NCBI RefSeq assembly: GCF_001642995.1
Contig: NZ_LOHS01000027.1
Span: forward strand, 1-64,000
DNA: 64,000 nucleotides
Direction: 5' to 3'
Source: Streptomyces jeddahensis
GTDB taxonomy: Bacteria > Actinomycetota > Actinomycetes > Streptomycetales > Streptomycetaceae
Of this stretch, positions 43,887 to 52,521 are shown in pieces; position 1 is the stretch's first letter, and each line of letters begins with the position of its first letter. The notes beneath the pieces were generated by a model. That model was not told the DNA's origin. It saw nothing but the letters and a program-made list of their open reading frames with translations, and ran no database searches. The translations under genes and the position numbers were made by a program.

Positions 43887-44531
43887 ATGATGGAGCACGT
43901 GCGACTCGAAGCGATCACCTGGGAACGGCTCGGCGACTCGCTTGCCGACCGGCTGCTCGATCTGGAGCCCCACGACGGGAGCTCCTGGCCACGGATCGCC
44001 TTCGACGGGGCACCGGCCGCACGTCCCGGCGACCTTGCCCAGCGGGTCGCCGAGATCCTGCGCGCCCGGGGCCGCGCTGTGCTCGTCGTGGGCACCGAAG
44101 GATTTCTGCGGCCCGCGTCGCTGCGGTTCGAGTACGGGCGGGAGGACGTGGACACGTACTACGACGGCTGGTTCGACACCGGCGCGCTGTGGCGAGAGGT
44201 CTTCGGGCCTCTCGATCCCGGTGGCACCGGTCGTGTGCTGCCGGACCTCTGGGACGCGGCTGCCGACCGGGCGACACGCAGCGCCTACGTCCAACTCCCG
44301 CCCGGCGGCATACTGTTGCTGCACGGCCCCCTCCTCCTGGGACGTTGGTTCCCCTTCGACCTGACCGTTCACGTGCGGCTGTCGACGGGCGCGCTCCGGC
44401 GGCGCACGCCCGAGAACGAGCACTGGATGCTGCCGGCCTTCGAGCGGTACGAGTCCGAGGTGGATCCGGGCTCGGCGGCCGACGTACTCGTACGAGCGGA
44501 CGACCCACGGCATCCGGCCTGGAACGGCTGA
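43887..44531 (+). CDS. uridine-kinase-like P-loop protein, Walker A degenerate
   Basis: A 214-residue protein resembling the uridine kinase/UdK-like proteins of Streptomyces. It has WPRIAFDGAPAARPGDLAQRVAEIL where the P-loop should lie: the usual G-x-x-x-x-G-K-S/T is replaced by FDGAPAARPGD, without Lys. Later features fit the family: YDGWFDTGALWREVFGPLDPGGTGRVLPDLWD, GGILLLHGPLLLGRWFPFDLTVHVRLS and RRTPENEHWMLPAFERY. Kinase activity is therefore doubtful. ATG 43887 has no clear Shine-Dalgarno (ATG 43890 is adjacent). Confidence 0.7.
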   Translation: MMEHVRLEAITWERLGDSLADRLLDLEPHDGSSWPRIAFDGAPAARPGDLAQRVAEILRARGRAVLVVGTEGFLRPASLRFEYGREDVDTYYDGWFDTGALWREVFGPLDPGGTGRVLPDLWDAAADRATRSAYVQLPPGGILLLHGPLLLGRWFPFDLTVHVRLSTGALRRRTPENEHWMLPAFERYESEVDPGSAADVLVRADDPRHPAWNG

Positions 44532-44602
44532 GGCGGTCGTCTGCTGGTCAAGATCTCCTGATACCCATCAACACTCGCCGAATACTCACTCCCCGAAGGC
44601 AT

Positions 44603-44634
44603 GCCGCACGGAGCCGGCGCCGCCCCCGTGCGGC
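44603..44634. terminator. hairpin between convergent genes
   Basis: GCCGCACGG (44603-44611) pairs with CCGTGCGGC (44626-44634) around a 14-nt loop. It lies between the kinase-like gene and corA, which converge. No T run. Confidence 0.55.
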
Positions 44635-44677
44635 GGCGGCATCGCGGCGGGGCAACTCTGGCCGGCCGTCCGCCGTC

Positions 44678-45805
44678 TCACAGCCAGCCGCTCCGCCGGA
44701 AGCCGCGGTGCAGGACGAGACAGACCACGGCGGTCACGGTCAGGACGCCCGGGTAGCCGAACCGCCAGTGGAGCTCCGGCATGTAGTCGAAGTTCATGCC
44801 GTACACGCCGCAGACCATCGTCGGCACCGCGATCATCGCCGCCCAGGCCGTGATCTTCCGCATGTCCTCGTTCTGAGCCACCGTCACCTGTGCGAGGTGT
44901 GCCTGCAGGATCGAGTTGAGCAGCTCGTCGAAGGCGGCTATCTGCTCCGTGGCCCGCAGTAGATGGTCGGAGACATCCCGGAAGTACGCCTGTATCTCCG
45001 GGTCCACCACCCGCAGGGGCTCCGTGGCGAGCACCTGGACCGGTCGGCTGAGGGGGACCACGGCTCGCTTCAGCTCGAGCAGTTCACGCTTGAGCTGATA
45101 GATGCGTCCGGGATCGGCACGGGCCCCCGTCTCGGTGAACACGTCCGTCTCGACCTGGTCGATGTCGGCCTGCACCGCGTCCGTGCACGCCAGATAGTCG
45201 TCCACCACATGGTCGGCGATCGCGTGCAGCACCGCGGCCGGGCCCTTGGTCAGCTGCTCAGGGGCCGCCTCGAGTCCTTCGCGCACCGGTCCCAGTGAGC
45301 CGTGCCTCCCATGACGGACCGTGATGACGAAGTCCCGGCCGACGAAGACCATGATCTCGCCGGTGTCCACCACCTCGCTGGTCGCGGTCAGCTCGGCGTG
45401 ATCCACGTAGCAGACGGTCTTGAACACGGCGAAGAGCGTGTCGCCGTATCGCTCGACCTTCGGGCGCTGGTGGGCGTCGATCGCATCCTCGACTGCCAGC
45501 GGGTGCAGGTCGAACAGCTCCGCTATCCCCGCGAACTCCCGTTCCGTGGGCTCGTGCAGGCCAAGCCACACAAAGCCCTCGTTGGTCTTGCGGACCAGCT
45601 CCACCGCCTCGACCAGGTCGCGACCTCCCGGTTGGCGGACGCCGTCCCGGTACGTCACGCAGTTCACCACCGCGGAGCCCAAGGGCGAGCGGGCGGGGTG
45701 ACTCAGATCGACACGCGGCCTTCGCCGCGTCAGGCGCGCCACCTTCCGGAGACCGCCGACCTTGCGGAGACTGCCCACTTTCCACAGGTTCCCTGCCATC
45801 GACAT
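44678..45805 (-). CDS. corA: CorA-family magnesium/cobalt transporter
   Basis: A 375-residue CorA channel for Mg2+ and other divalent cations. A large N-terminal cytoplasmic domain (VNCVTYRDGVRQPGGRDLVEAV, VWLGLHEPTEREFAGIAELFDLHPLAVEDAI) is followed by the long stalk helix and two C-terminal transmembrane helices with the selectivity motif YGMNF at about 335-339, then EL-HWRFGYP and VLTVTAVVCLVLHRGFRRSGWL. The first 28 residues contain LWKVGSLRKVGGLRKVARL, a small repeat made by duplicated codons. ATG 45805 has AAGGAG 6 nt upstream. No M-box-like leader was seen. Confidence 0.93.
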   Translation of the reverse strand: MSMAGNLWKVGSLRKVGGLRKVARLTRRRPRVDLSHPARSPLGSAVVNCVTYRDGVRQPGGRDLVEAVELVRKTNEGFVWLGLHEPTEREFAGIAELFDLHPLAVEDAIDAHQRPKVERYGDTLFAVFKTVCYVDHAELTATSEVVDTGEIMVFVGRDFVITVRHGRHGSLGPVREGLEAAPEQLTKGPAAVLHAIADHVVDDYLACTDAVQADIDQVETDVFTETGARADPGRIYQLKRELLELKRAVVPLSRPVQVLATEPLRVVDPEIQAYFRDVSDHLLRATEQIAAFDELLNSILQAHLAQVTVAQNEDMRKITAWAAMIAVPTMVCGVYGMNFDYMPELHWRFGYPGVLTVTAVVCLVLHRGFRRSGWL

Positions 45806-45955
45806 GCGGAGCTCCTTGCGCTGGACTCGATGACTTGGCGAGCCAGTCTGCCAGGATGCGCCACATGCCGTGACGGCCTGTGGGAACGGAGTAATCCGCT
45901 TCGGTTCGCCCCTCAACTGCATGGGGTGAACCAGGTAAACTGGAATGATCGCGGC

Positions 45956-46801
45956 ATGATGCGAACTGACGGTCATCTCCTCGACAGCAGCCAGTCACAG
46001 AAGCAGACGCAGACGCAGAAGCAGGCGCAGAACCCGACCGGGGAGATCGGGGCAGGGCGGCGATTCGACGCCCTGGCGGCGCTCTTCGACCCCACGACGT
46101 TCCGCCACCTCGAACGGCTCGGCATCGGCCCCGGCCGACGATGCTGGGAGGTCGGTGCCTACGGCACGTCTGTGCTGACCTGGCTCGCCAAGAAGGTCGG
46201 GCCGACCGGGCGGGTCCTCGTGACCGACACCGACACCTCCCGGGCGGCAACGGTCGCCCGCCCGCCCGTCGAGGTGCGCCGCCACGACGTGGGGACCGAG
46301 CCGTCGCCCGCCGAGAGCTTCGACCTCGTGCACGCCCGGCACGTCCTCGTCCATGTGCCGGACCCTGCACGGGCGCTGCAGTCCATGGTGAAGGCCCTGC
46401 GGCCCGGCGGACACCTGCTCGTCGAGGACACCGACCCCGCCTTGCAGCCCCTTCTCTGCCCTGACGAGCACGGCCCCGCCCAGGAGCTGGCGAACCGGCT
46501 TCGCAAGGCATTCCGTGCGCTGCTCGCCGAGCGCGGCGCCGACCTCTCGTACGGCCGCACGCTGCCCCGGCTCATGCGTGAGGCCGGGCTGCGCCAGGTG
46601 GAGGCGGACGTCCACTTCCCGCTCGCCTCGCCGGCTTGCGCCGAACTGGAGACCGCCACTGTCCAGGAGGTGCGCGCCCATCTCGTGGCCGCGGGACTCG
46701 CCACCGACGAGGAGATCGACCGACACCTCATGAACGTGGCCGCCGGCGAGTTGGACCTCGCCTCCGCACCGATGATCTCCGCCTGGGGACGCAAGGCGTA
46801 A
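45956..46801 (+). CDS. class I SAM-dependent methyltransferase
   Basis: A 281-residue methyltransferase. A Gln/Thr/Ser/Lys-rich N-terminal stretch (SSQSQKQTQTQKQAQ) precedes FDALAALFDPTTFRHLERLGI, motif I CWEVGAYGTSVLTWLAKKVG, motif II VLVTDTDTSRAA, HDVGTEPSPAESFDLVHARHVLVHVPD and post-motif III LRPGGHLLVEDTD. In motif I the usual G-x-G-G reads GAYGTS. The C-terminus (LMNVAAGELDLASAPMISAWGRK) is typical of Streptomyces methyltransferases. The substrate is unknown. ATG 45956 and 45959 are equivalent; CCAG-GTAAA-CTGG lies just upstream. Confidence 0.82.
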   Translation: MMRTDGHLLDSSQSQKQTQTQKQAQNPTGEIGAGRRFDALAALFDPTTFRHLERLGIGPGRRCWEVGAYGTSVLTWLAKKVGPTGRVLVTDTDTSRAATVARPPVEVRRHDVGTEPSPAESFDLVHARHVLVHVPDPARALQSMVKALRPGGHLLVEDTDPALQPLLCPDEHGPAQELANRLRKAFRALLAERGADLSYGRTLPRLMREAGLRQVEADVHFPLASPACAELETATVQEVRAHLVAAGLATDEEIDRHLMNVAAGELDLASAPMISAWGRKA

Positions 46802-46885
46802 GTCGCGGGACGCTAAGCGCTCCGCTGGGAGTGCCGCACAGCCCCGCGCCCCTTCTGGGCGCTGGAACCGCAGCGCACCGGGGCT

Positions 46886-46925
46886 GGCGATTCCCGACGG
46901 GGGAAGGCGATTCCCGACGGGGGCA
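46886..46925. repeat. two 20-bp direct repeats
   Basis: 46886-46905 and 46906-46925 differ in one base (GGCGATTCCCGACGGGGG followed by AA or CA). They lie between the methyltransferase and the kinase gene, next to a G/C-rich palindromic element (46826-46880). Confidence 0.8.
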
Positions 46926-46941
46926 GGCGGCCGGGCGGTGT

Positions 46942-48198
46942 CTACCGCCCGAGCACGGAGCCTTGCCCCCATGCGGATCCCTCCTGAGCGGTTCCTTCCT
47001 GCGCGGATCCTTCCTGCGCGGATCCTTCCTGCGCGGATCCTTCCTGGGCGGATCCCTTCCGGGCAAAGGCCTCTGGAGTCGATGGAGCTGATGGAGCCGA
47101 TGCGTCCCGAGCCGCTGAGTCCGCAGACGGCGCCTGCGCAGGCGCCGTTTCCGGCCTGGCGCCCACCAGTTGCACCGCCTGTGCCCCCGCGCGGCACCCC
47201 TCGATGGCCGCGGCCTCCGCCTCAGCGCCCCTGAGCAGGGCTGTGAGGAAGGCGCCGGTGAAGGCGTCGCCGGCGCCCGTGGTATCCCGTGCCGTGGCGG
47301 TCACTGCGGGAATCCGCGCCCGCACCGCTCCCGCGCGCGCCACCACTGCGCCTTCGGCGCCCCGCTTGACCACGACCAGGGGGAAACGGCGGCTCAGCTC
47401 GGCCGCCGCGTCGACGTCGTCCGGCAGGCCCGTCAGCCACCGCGCCTCGTCGCCGCTGGGCAGCAGCGCGTCGATGCCCTCGGCCAGTTCCAGAAAGCGG
47501 TCCGCGCCCAGCCCTTCAAGGAAGCCGGTCGAGGCGGGGTCCATGCTCACCGGCACCCCACGCGCGCGTGCCGACGCAACAGCGGTCCTCACCACGGCGC
47601 GGCTCGGCTCTGAGAAGCACAGGTAGCCGGACAGATGCAGCCGTGCGACGCCGTCCAGCAGTGACGGCGACCAGTCGGCGGGGGAGAGCCGCAGGGACGC
47701 TCCGCTGTCCGTGAGGAAGGTGCGCTCCGCCGATGCGCCGGCGTCGACCAGGCAGATCACCGTCCCCGTCGGCGCCTCCGGATCGACGACGAGGCGGGGG
47801 CGTACCCCCGAGGCGGTCAGGGCCTGCTCGTGCCACGCAGCGGATTCGGCACCCACACGTCCCAGCAGGCGTACGTCCGCGCAGCCGCAATGGGCCGCCC
47901 AGCAGGCGACGTTGGCGCCCGCACCGCCCGGCAGCGTCCGTACCGTGGCCGCCGTGTCCGTGCCCGGAGCCAGTGGCGCGCGGTGCCGGGCGACGACGTC
48001 TGTGATGACGTCGCCGACGACCAGCAGCGCACCCGGCGCGCTCGGCGTCTTCGGCACGCTCTGCTTCCCGGTTGCAGTCGGCGCCTCCGACGTCCCTTGC
48101 GCCCCCAGAGCACAGGTGCCTGTGCGCGTCAGCGTCACGGCGGATGCATGGTGATCGGTCGCGGTTGCGCGGGACGCGTCGTGATCGGTCTCGGTCAC
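46942..48198 (-). CDS. PfkB-family sugar kinase (probable pseudouridine kinase)
   Basis: A 418-residue PfkB kinase. The core spans about 52-345: ALLVVGDVITDVVARH, TLPGGAGANVACWAAHCG, LVDAGASAERTFLTDSGAS and the catalytic anion hole DTTGAGDAFTGAFLTALLRG. GTG 48198 overlaps the psuG stop (GTGA), so the two are coupled; in E. coli PsuK (a PfkB enzyme) and PsuG together degrade pseudouridine. The first 50 residues (TETDHDASRATATDHH) and the last 75 are low complexity: the tail holds six copies of about QEGSA, from a 15-bp tandem repeat (46973-47062). Confidence 0.85.
   Translation of the reverse strand: MTETDHDASRATATDHHASAVTLTRTGTCALGAQGTSEAPTATGKQSVPKTPSAPGALLVVGDVITDVVARHRAPLAPGTDTAATVRTLPGGAGANVACWAAHCGCADVRLLGRVGAESAAWHEQALTASGVRPRLVVDPEAPTGTVICLVDAGASAERTFLTDSGASLRLSPADWSPSLLDGVARLHLSGYLCFSEPSRAVVRTAVASARARGVPVSMDPASTGFLEGLGADRFLELAEGIDALLPSGDEARWLTGLPDDVDAAAELSRRFPLVVVKRGAEGAVVARAGAVRARIPAVTATARDTTGAGDAFTGAFLTALLRGAEAEAAAIEGCRAGAQAVQLVGARPETAPAQAPSADSAARDASAPSAPSTPEAFARKGSAQEGSAQEGSAQEGSAQEGTAQEGSAWGQGSVLGR
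46973..47062. repeat. six 15-bp tandem repeats inside the kinase gene
   Basis: Units begin at 46973, 46988, 47003, 47018, 47033 and 47048; units 3 and 4 are identical (GCGGATCCTTCCTGC) and the others carry one to three changes. Because 15 is a multiple of 3, the array adds QEGSA pentapeptides to the C-terminus without breaking the frame. Confidence 0.9.
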
Positions 48199-49100
48199 GC
48201 CGGGGACCAGGCCGTCGCGATGCGTGCCGCCAGCCGTACGTTGCCGCGCACGGCCGCGAGATTGGCGCGCAGCGAGGCCCCGTCGGTGTGCCGCACCAGA
48301 TAGTCCAGCAGGAACGGTGTGACCGCCTGCCCCGTGATGTGCTGCTCGTCGCAGGCCCGCAGTGCGTCGGCGAGCACGCGCGCGTGCAGGGCGGGATCGA
48401 GTTGCTCGGCCTCGGGCACGGGGTTGGCGACGATCAGCGCCGACTCCGGGCCACCGAGCGCGTCCTGGGCGCGCATGACGTCCGCGACCTCGCCGGGCGA
48501 GTTCAGCGTCCATTCGACGGGATGTCCCGAGTCGGACAGGTAGAAGCCGGGGAAGCGCCCCGTGCCGTACCCGGCCACCGCTACCCCCAGCGTCTCCAGG
48601 CGCTGGAGCGTCGCGGCCACATCCAGGATCGACTTCACACCCGCGCAGACCACCGTGATGCGGGTGCGCGCCAGCAGCCCCAGGTCGGCCGACTCGTCCT
48701 GCGTGACCGTCCACTCGCGGTGCACCCCGCCGAGCCCGCCCGTCGCGAACACCCGTACTCCCGCGCGCGCGGCGAGCATCGCCGTCGCCGACACTGTCGT
48801 CGCTCCGCTCGCGCCCGCGGCGACCGCGAGGGCGAGATCCCGGTGCCCCAGTTTGCGGATCCCCTCCTCGTTGGCGACCCGCTCCAGCTGCTCCTTGTCC
48901 AGACCCACATGGGGCCGCCCGCCCAGCACGGCGATCGTTGCGGGAACGGCGCCCTCCGTGCGTACGACCGCCTCGAGTTCCAGCGCCACCTGCAGATTGC
49001 GCGGGCGGGGCAGCCCGTGCGCGATGATCGTGGACTCCAGCGCCACGACCGGTCGCCGTGCCGCGACCGCCTCCCGAACTTCCTCCGACACCACCAGCAC
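48195..49100 (-). CDS. psuG: pseudouridine-5'-phosphate glycosidase
   Basis: Reversibly splits pseudouridine 5'-phosphate into uracil and ribose 5-phosphate. The 301 residues have the family blocks VVALESTIIAHGLPRPRNL, ATIAVLGGRPHVGLDKEQLERV, KLGHRDLALAVAAGASGATTVSATAMLAARAGVRVFATGGLGGVHR, VCAGVKSILDVAATLQRLETLGVAVAGYGT and PVPEAEQLDP. GTG 49100 is preceded by AGGAGG 7 nt away, which decides the start against an upstream ATG at 49133. It is first in a two-gene operon with the PfkB kinase. Confidence 0.95.
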   Translation of the reverse strand: MLVVSEEVREAVAARRPVVALESTIIAHGLPRPRNLQVALELEAVVRTEGAVPATIAVLGGRPHVGLDKEQLERVANEEGIRKLGHRDLALAVAAGASGATTVSATAMLAARAGVRVFATGGLGGVHREWTVTQDESADLGLLARTRITVVCAGVKSILDVAATLQRLETLGVAVAGYGTGRFPGFYLSDSGHPVEWTLNSPGEVADVMRAQDALGGPESALIVANPVPEAEQLDPALHARVLADALRACDEQHITGQAVTPFLLDYLVRHTDGASLRANLAAVRGNVRLAARIATAWSPA

Positions 49101-49198
49101 GCGCCTGCCTCCTGACTGTCGGTCTCCCCTCATCCCTGGCAGCTGAGGCGCCCGGTCAAACCCTTGTGCGGCGCAGGAGACCGCAGCAGCCTGGGGGT

Positions 49199-49630
49199 AT
49201 GAGAGACACCATGCGCCTCGACCATGTCGTCCTGTGGGTGAGCGACCCGCTCGCGTCGGCGGAGTTCTACGAGAAGGTGGTGGGGCTGACGCCGCTGCGA
49301 CTGACGGAATTCGCCGAGGGGAAGGTCTCCTTTCCCTCCGTGAGGCTCAACGAGGAGACCATCTTCGACCTCGCGCCGCTGTCCCTGGCCGAGCGGATGG
49401 ACGTAGTCCCCGGCGCGGCCGACAGCGCCGGGCACCCCGTGAACCATGTCTGCATCTCCCTGCCGGGAGAGGACTTCGACGCTCTGCACGCCCGGCTGGA
49501 GGAGCGCAACACGCCCGTTTCGGAGTTCTCCTACGACGCGTTCGGCGCCCGCGGAAACGCCCGGCGCAGTTTCTACTTCCGTGACCCGGACGGCAACATC
49601 TTCGAGGCCCGGCACTACGAACCGGCGTGA
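49199..49630 (+). CDS. VOC-family (glyoxalase/bleomycin-resistance fold) protein
   Basis: A 143-residue single VOC module pair: LDHVVLWVSDPLASAEFYEKVVGLTPLRL (first beta-alpha-beta-beta-beta) and GHPVNHVCISLPGEDFDALHARLEERNTPVSEF, RSFYFRDPDGNIFEARHYE (second). Metal-site positions His (LDH), His (NHV) and Glu (FEAR) are present. The substrate cannot be told. ATG 49199 is given; ATG 49211, which begins RLDHVVLWV, is equally plausible. Divergent from psuG. Confidence 0.85.
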   Translation: MRDTMRLDHVVLWVSDPLASAEFYEKVVGLTPLRLTEFAEGKVSFPSVRLNEETIFDLAPLSLAERMDVVPGAADSAGHPVNHVCISLPGEDFDALHARLEERNTPVSEFSYDAFGARGNARRSFYFRDPDGNIFEARHYEPA

Positions 49631-49772
49631 CGCGGGGCGAGGCGTGAGGCCTGACGGCGTGCACAGCGAGCGCGGCACCGTGTGACGTCGGGGGTGGCGG
49701 GCCGCCGGGGCGTGGGCCGCTGGACCGTCGGCCGCCTTGGGCCGCCGTATGGCGTCAGCGGCGAACGCGTCC

Positions 49773-50036
49773 TCAGCGGCGAACGCGTCCCCGGTCGAGC
49801 AGCGCGACGCCCAGCGCCGCCAGGCCGATCTGGATCAGCCACTCGGCCCAGTCGACACCAGCGGTGTCGGCCACTCCGATTCCGGCAGCGATCGCAGAGC
49901 CGAGCAGCGCGGCAACGATGCCCACCAGAAGCGTCAACAGGATGCCGATCCGCTGCCGACCAGGAAGCACGAGGCGCCCCAGGGCGCCGATGACGATGCC
50001 GATCACTATCGCGCTGATGATTCCGGAGATCTCCAT
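49773..50036 (-). CDS. GlsB/YeaQ/YmgE family membrane protein
   Basis: An 87-residue protein with three hydrophobic segments: GIISAIVIGIVIGALGRLVLPG, IGILLTLLVGIVAALLGSAIAAGIG and WAEWLIQIGLAALGVALL. The GIxxAIVIGIVIGALGRLVLPG start is diagnostic of the transglycosylase-associated/GlsB family, usually stress-induced and of unknown function. ATG 50036 has GGGAG 10 nt upstream. The space 50037-50289 holds no gene I can support. Confidence 0.85.
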   Translation of the reverse strand: MEISGIISAIVIGIVIGALGRLVLPGRQRIGILLTLLVGIVAALLGSAIAAGIGVADTAGVDWAEWLIQIGLAALGVALLDRGRVRR

Positions 50037-50289
50037 GCCTCCACGACTCCCTCTGAATACGGGTGAGTCCCTCTGCATACGGCGAGTAGGCAGCGTCAGG
50101 CTTCCGCCCCCGCCCCGCCTTCCCACACCGAGTGCGTTCACCAACCGCCTTCCCCATGGGGTGGGTTCCAGTCCGGGCGTGCGGAAGCACGACGGCGCTC
50201 TGGCCGGTGAAAGGGTGATCCAGCGCCTGGGGGCGACCGGTGCGGTCGTGCACCGTCCTGCACCTTGTACCGCTTGGCGAGTGGACCGC

Positions 50290-51552
50290 TCAGCGAGCGC
50301 GTGTGAACAGGGCGAGCGCGGCGAGCGGCAGCAGCAGGCCGGCGGCTATCAGGTTGAGCCAGCCATAGCCCGCCTGCGCCACCACGAGACCGGCCGCCGC
50401 GCCGCCGAGGCCCGCCGCGGTGTTCATGGTCAGGTCTGAAAGGCCCTGTGCAGCGGCCCGCGCGGGCCCCGCGACAGAGTCGGTGAGCAGCGCGGAACCG
50501 GAGACCAGCCCCGCCGACCAGCCCAGTCCCAGCAGAAACAGGCCCGCGGCGCTCTGCCCATGGCTGCCGTCGGCCGTGCCCGCGAGCAGCGCCGCGCACG
50601 CCAGCAGTCCGACGGACAGTCCGATCACGGAGAGTCGGCCGAATCGGTCCGAGAGCCGCCCCATCACCGGCGAGAACGCGTACATCCCCGCGATGTGCAC
50701 ACTGATCACCAGACCGATGAGGTCGATGCTCGCGCCGTGATGGCCGAGGTCGACCGGGGTCATCGACATGATGGCGACCATCGCGGTGTGCGACACGGCG
50801 ACCGTCGCCAGCGCGAGCCGAGCGCGTGGCGAGGCGCGGACCGCGGCGACGCCCGCCCGGATGGAGCGGCCTTCGGCGGACTGCTCATCGGCGGGCGAGA
50901 GGGCGCGGGCGGTCAGCAACGGGTCGGGACGCAGCAGAACCAGCACCAGGACTGCCGCGACCAGGAAAACGCCCGCGGCCCAGAGGAAGGGTCCCGCGGT
51001 GGCGGGTATGCCAAGCCCTGTGGCGCTGGCGCCCGCAGGTGCAGCGATGTTCGGGCCCAGAACCGCCCCGATGGTCGTCGCCCACACGACGTTCGCAATG
51101 GCTCGGGCCCGCCGTTGGGGCTCCGCCAGATCCGCGGCCGCGAACCGTGCCTGCAGATTCGCTGACGAGGCCGCACCGAACCCGGCCATGCCCACCAGGA
51201 GGAGCGGAAAACTCCCCACGACCGCGGCCACGACGACGACCCCCGCGCCCAGCGCGCCGATCAGATAAGCCAGCACCAGACCGGGCCGACGGCCGCGGGC
51301 GGTCATCAGCGCCGCCAGCGGCACCGACAGCAGCGCCGTGCCCGCGACGGTCGCCGTGGGCGCGAGCCCGGCCAGTGCCTCGGTGCCGCTGACCTGCTGG
51401 GCCAGCACGGCGGCCAGGGCGATACCGGTGGCCACGCCCAGCCCGCCGAGTATCTGACTGGCTATGAGCACGACGGATATACGGCGGCGCAGGGCGGCCA
51501 TCGCGTGCGGTGCGACGGACGCGGCGGCGGGGCGCGGCTCGGTCGCGCTCAT
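50290..51552 (-). CDS. MFS transporter (multidrug-efflux-like)
   Basis: A 420-residue major facilitator with 12 hydrophobic segments. The N-terminal half starts SVVLIASQILGGLGVATGIALAAVLA and has the motif-A-like loop ALMTARGRRPGLVLAYLIG; the middle carries GFGAASSANLQARFAAADLAEPQRRARAIANVVWATTIGAVLGPNI, common in Streptomyces exporters. The second half has SPVMGRLSDRFGRLSVIGLSVGLL. Substrate unknown. ATG 51552 is given; GTG 51561 has a better-placed GGGAG and is possible. Confidence 0.85.
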   Translation of the reverse strand: MSATEPRPAAASVAPHAMAALRRRISVVLIASQILGGLGVATGIALAAVLAQQVSGTEALAGLAPTATVAGTALLSVPLAALMTARGRRPGLVLAYLIGALGAGVVVVAAVVGSFPLLLVGMAGFGAASSANLQARFAAADLAEPQRRARAIANVVWATTIGAVLGPNIAAPAGASATGLGIPATAGPFLWAAGVFLVAAVLVLVLLRPDPLLTARALSPADEQSAEGRSIRAGVAAVRASPRARLALATVAVSHTAMVAIMSMTPVDLGHHGASIDLIGLVISVHIAGMYAFSPVMGRLSDRFGRLSVIGLSVGLLACAALLAGTADGSHGQSAAGLFLLGLGWSAGLVSGSALLTDSVAGPARAAAQGLSDLTMNTAAGLGGAAAGLVVAQAGYGWLNLIAAGLLLPLAALALFTRAR

Positions 51553-51811
51553 CGCGCACACCCCTGGTCTCTCCCTGAGGCGGGTGCGGCCACGGAGACA
51601 CCGCCGATAGGTAGCGCGGCCAGCGGCAGCCGCTGCCGGACCGGCAGCCACCGGGCGTACGCAGCCGGCTGGGGCACGGGGGACGTGGAAGAGGTCACCG
51701 ACGCAGTGTGTCAGCCCGCACTGACATCCGACCCAGCGGTCGGATCGGGACAGCGGGCGGATCGGGAGGGGCCCTCCGCAGCCGCCGACGTACCCGGTCA
51801 TCCCACCGGGC

Positions 51812-52387
51812 TCAGAACAGCGGCTGCGGCAGCACCCCTTCGAGTGCGAGGAGGTGCCGCTTGGTCTCCAGACCGCCGCCGAACCCACCGATGCCGCCGT
51901 CGCTCTCCACCACCCGGTGGCACGGCACGACGACCGGCAGGGGATTGGCGCCCATGGCCGCCCCGACCGCCTGTGCCGCGCGGGGCTGGCCGACGCGGGC
52001 CGCCAGGTCGCCATAGCCCACGACCGTGCCGTACGGAACGGCTGCCGCCAGTTCGCGCAGGACCTGGCGGTTGAAGCCGGAGATCAGGGCCCAGTCCAGC
52101 GGCAGCTCGAAATCGTGCAGCTCACCGGCGAAGTACGCGGCGAGCTGACGTATGGGCTCGGCCAGCAGCGGCGAGTCGGGTGCCTCGGCCGGTTCGGTGC
52201 CCAGACGCTCCGCGAGCCGTTCGACGGCTTTGTCACGCACCGTGTCCGAGGCGTGGAACACGACGTTGACCAGGCCGTCCTCGGTCGCGGCCAGCAGCAG
52301 CGGCCCGATGTCGGTGCCGACGACGGTCCACACGACCCGCTGCCCGGATCGCCCGTTCTGCTGCCCGTCCTGCCCATGGCTGTTCAT
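51812..52387 (-). CDS. ogt: methylated-DNA-[protein]-cysteine S-methyltransferase
   Basis: Direct reversal of O6-alkylguanine by transfer of the alkyl group to a cysteine, which inactivates the protein. In 191 residues the active site PCHRV is at about 155-159 (Cys 156), preceded by the helix-turn-helix region GFNRQVLRELAAAVPYGTVVGYGDLAARVGQPRAAQAVGAAMGANPLPVV and followed by GGIGGFGGGLETKRHLLALEG. The N-terminal ribonuclease-like domain is short. ATG 52387 lies 7 nt after a perfect PafBC-type -10, so the transcript is probably leaderless and damage-induced. Confidence 0.93.
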   Translation of the reverse strand: MNSHGQDGQQNGRSGQRVVWTVVGTDIGPLLLAATEDGLVNVVFHASDTVRDKAVERLAERLGTEPAEAPDSPLLAEPIRQLAAYFAGELHDFELPLDWALISGFNRQVLRELAAAVPYGTVVGYGDLAARVGQPRAAQAVGAAMGANPLPVVVPCHRVVESDGGIGGFGGGLETKRHLLALEGVLPQPLF

Positions 52388-52394
52388 GCGGACC

Positions 52395-52417
52395 ACCGTA
52401 CGACCCGGCACTGACAA
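52395..52417 (-). promoter_or_regulatory. PafBC-type DNA-damage promoter of ogt
   Basis: On the minus strand TTGTCAGTG (52417-52409), 8 nt, TACGGT (52400-52395): an exact match to TTGTCRGTG-N8-TAnnnT. ATG 52387 follows 7 nt after the -10. Confidence 0.85.
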
Positions 52418-52521
52418 CGACCCGGCACGGCCGATGCCCCCGGGTGCGGACGCCACCCCGCCCGCCCGCACCACCGGAGCCCCGCCGGCCCGTCGCATGG
52501 CGATGAGCAGGGGGCCAGACC

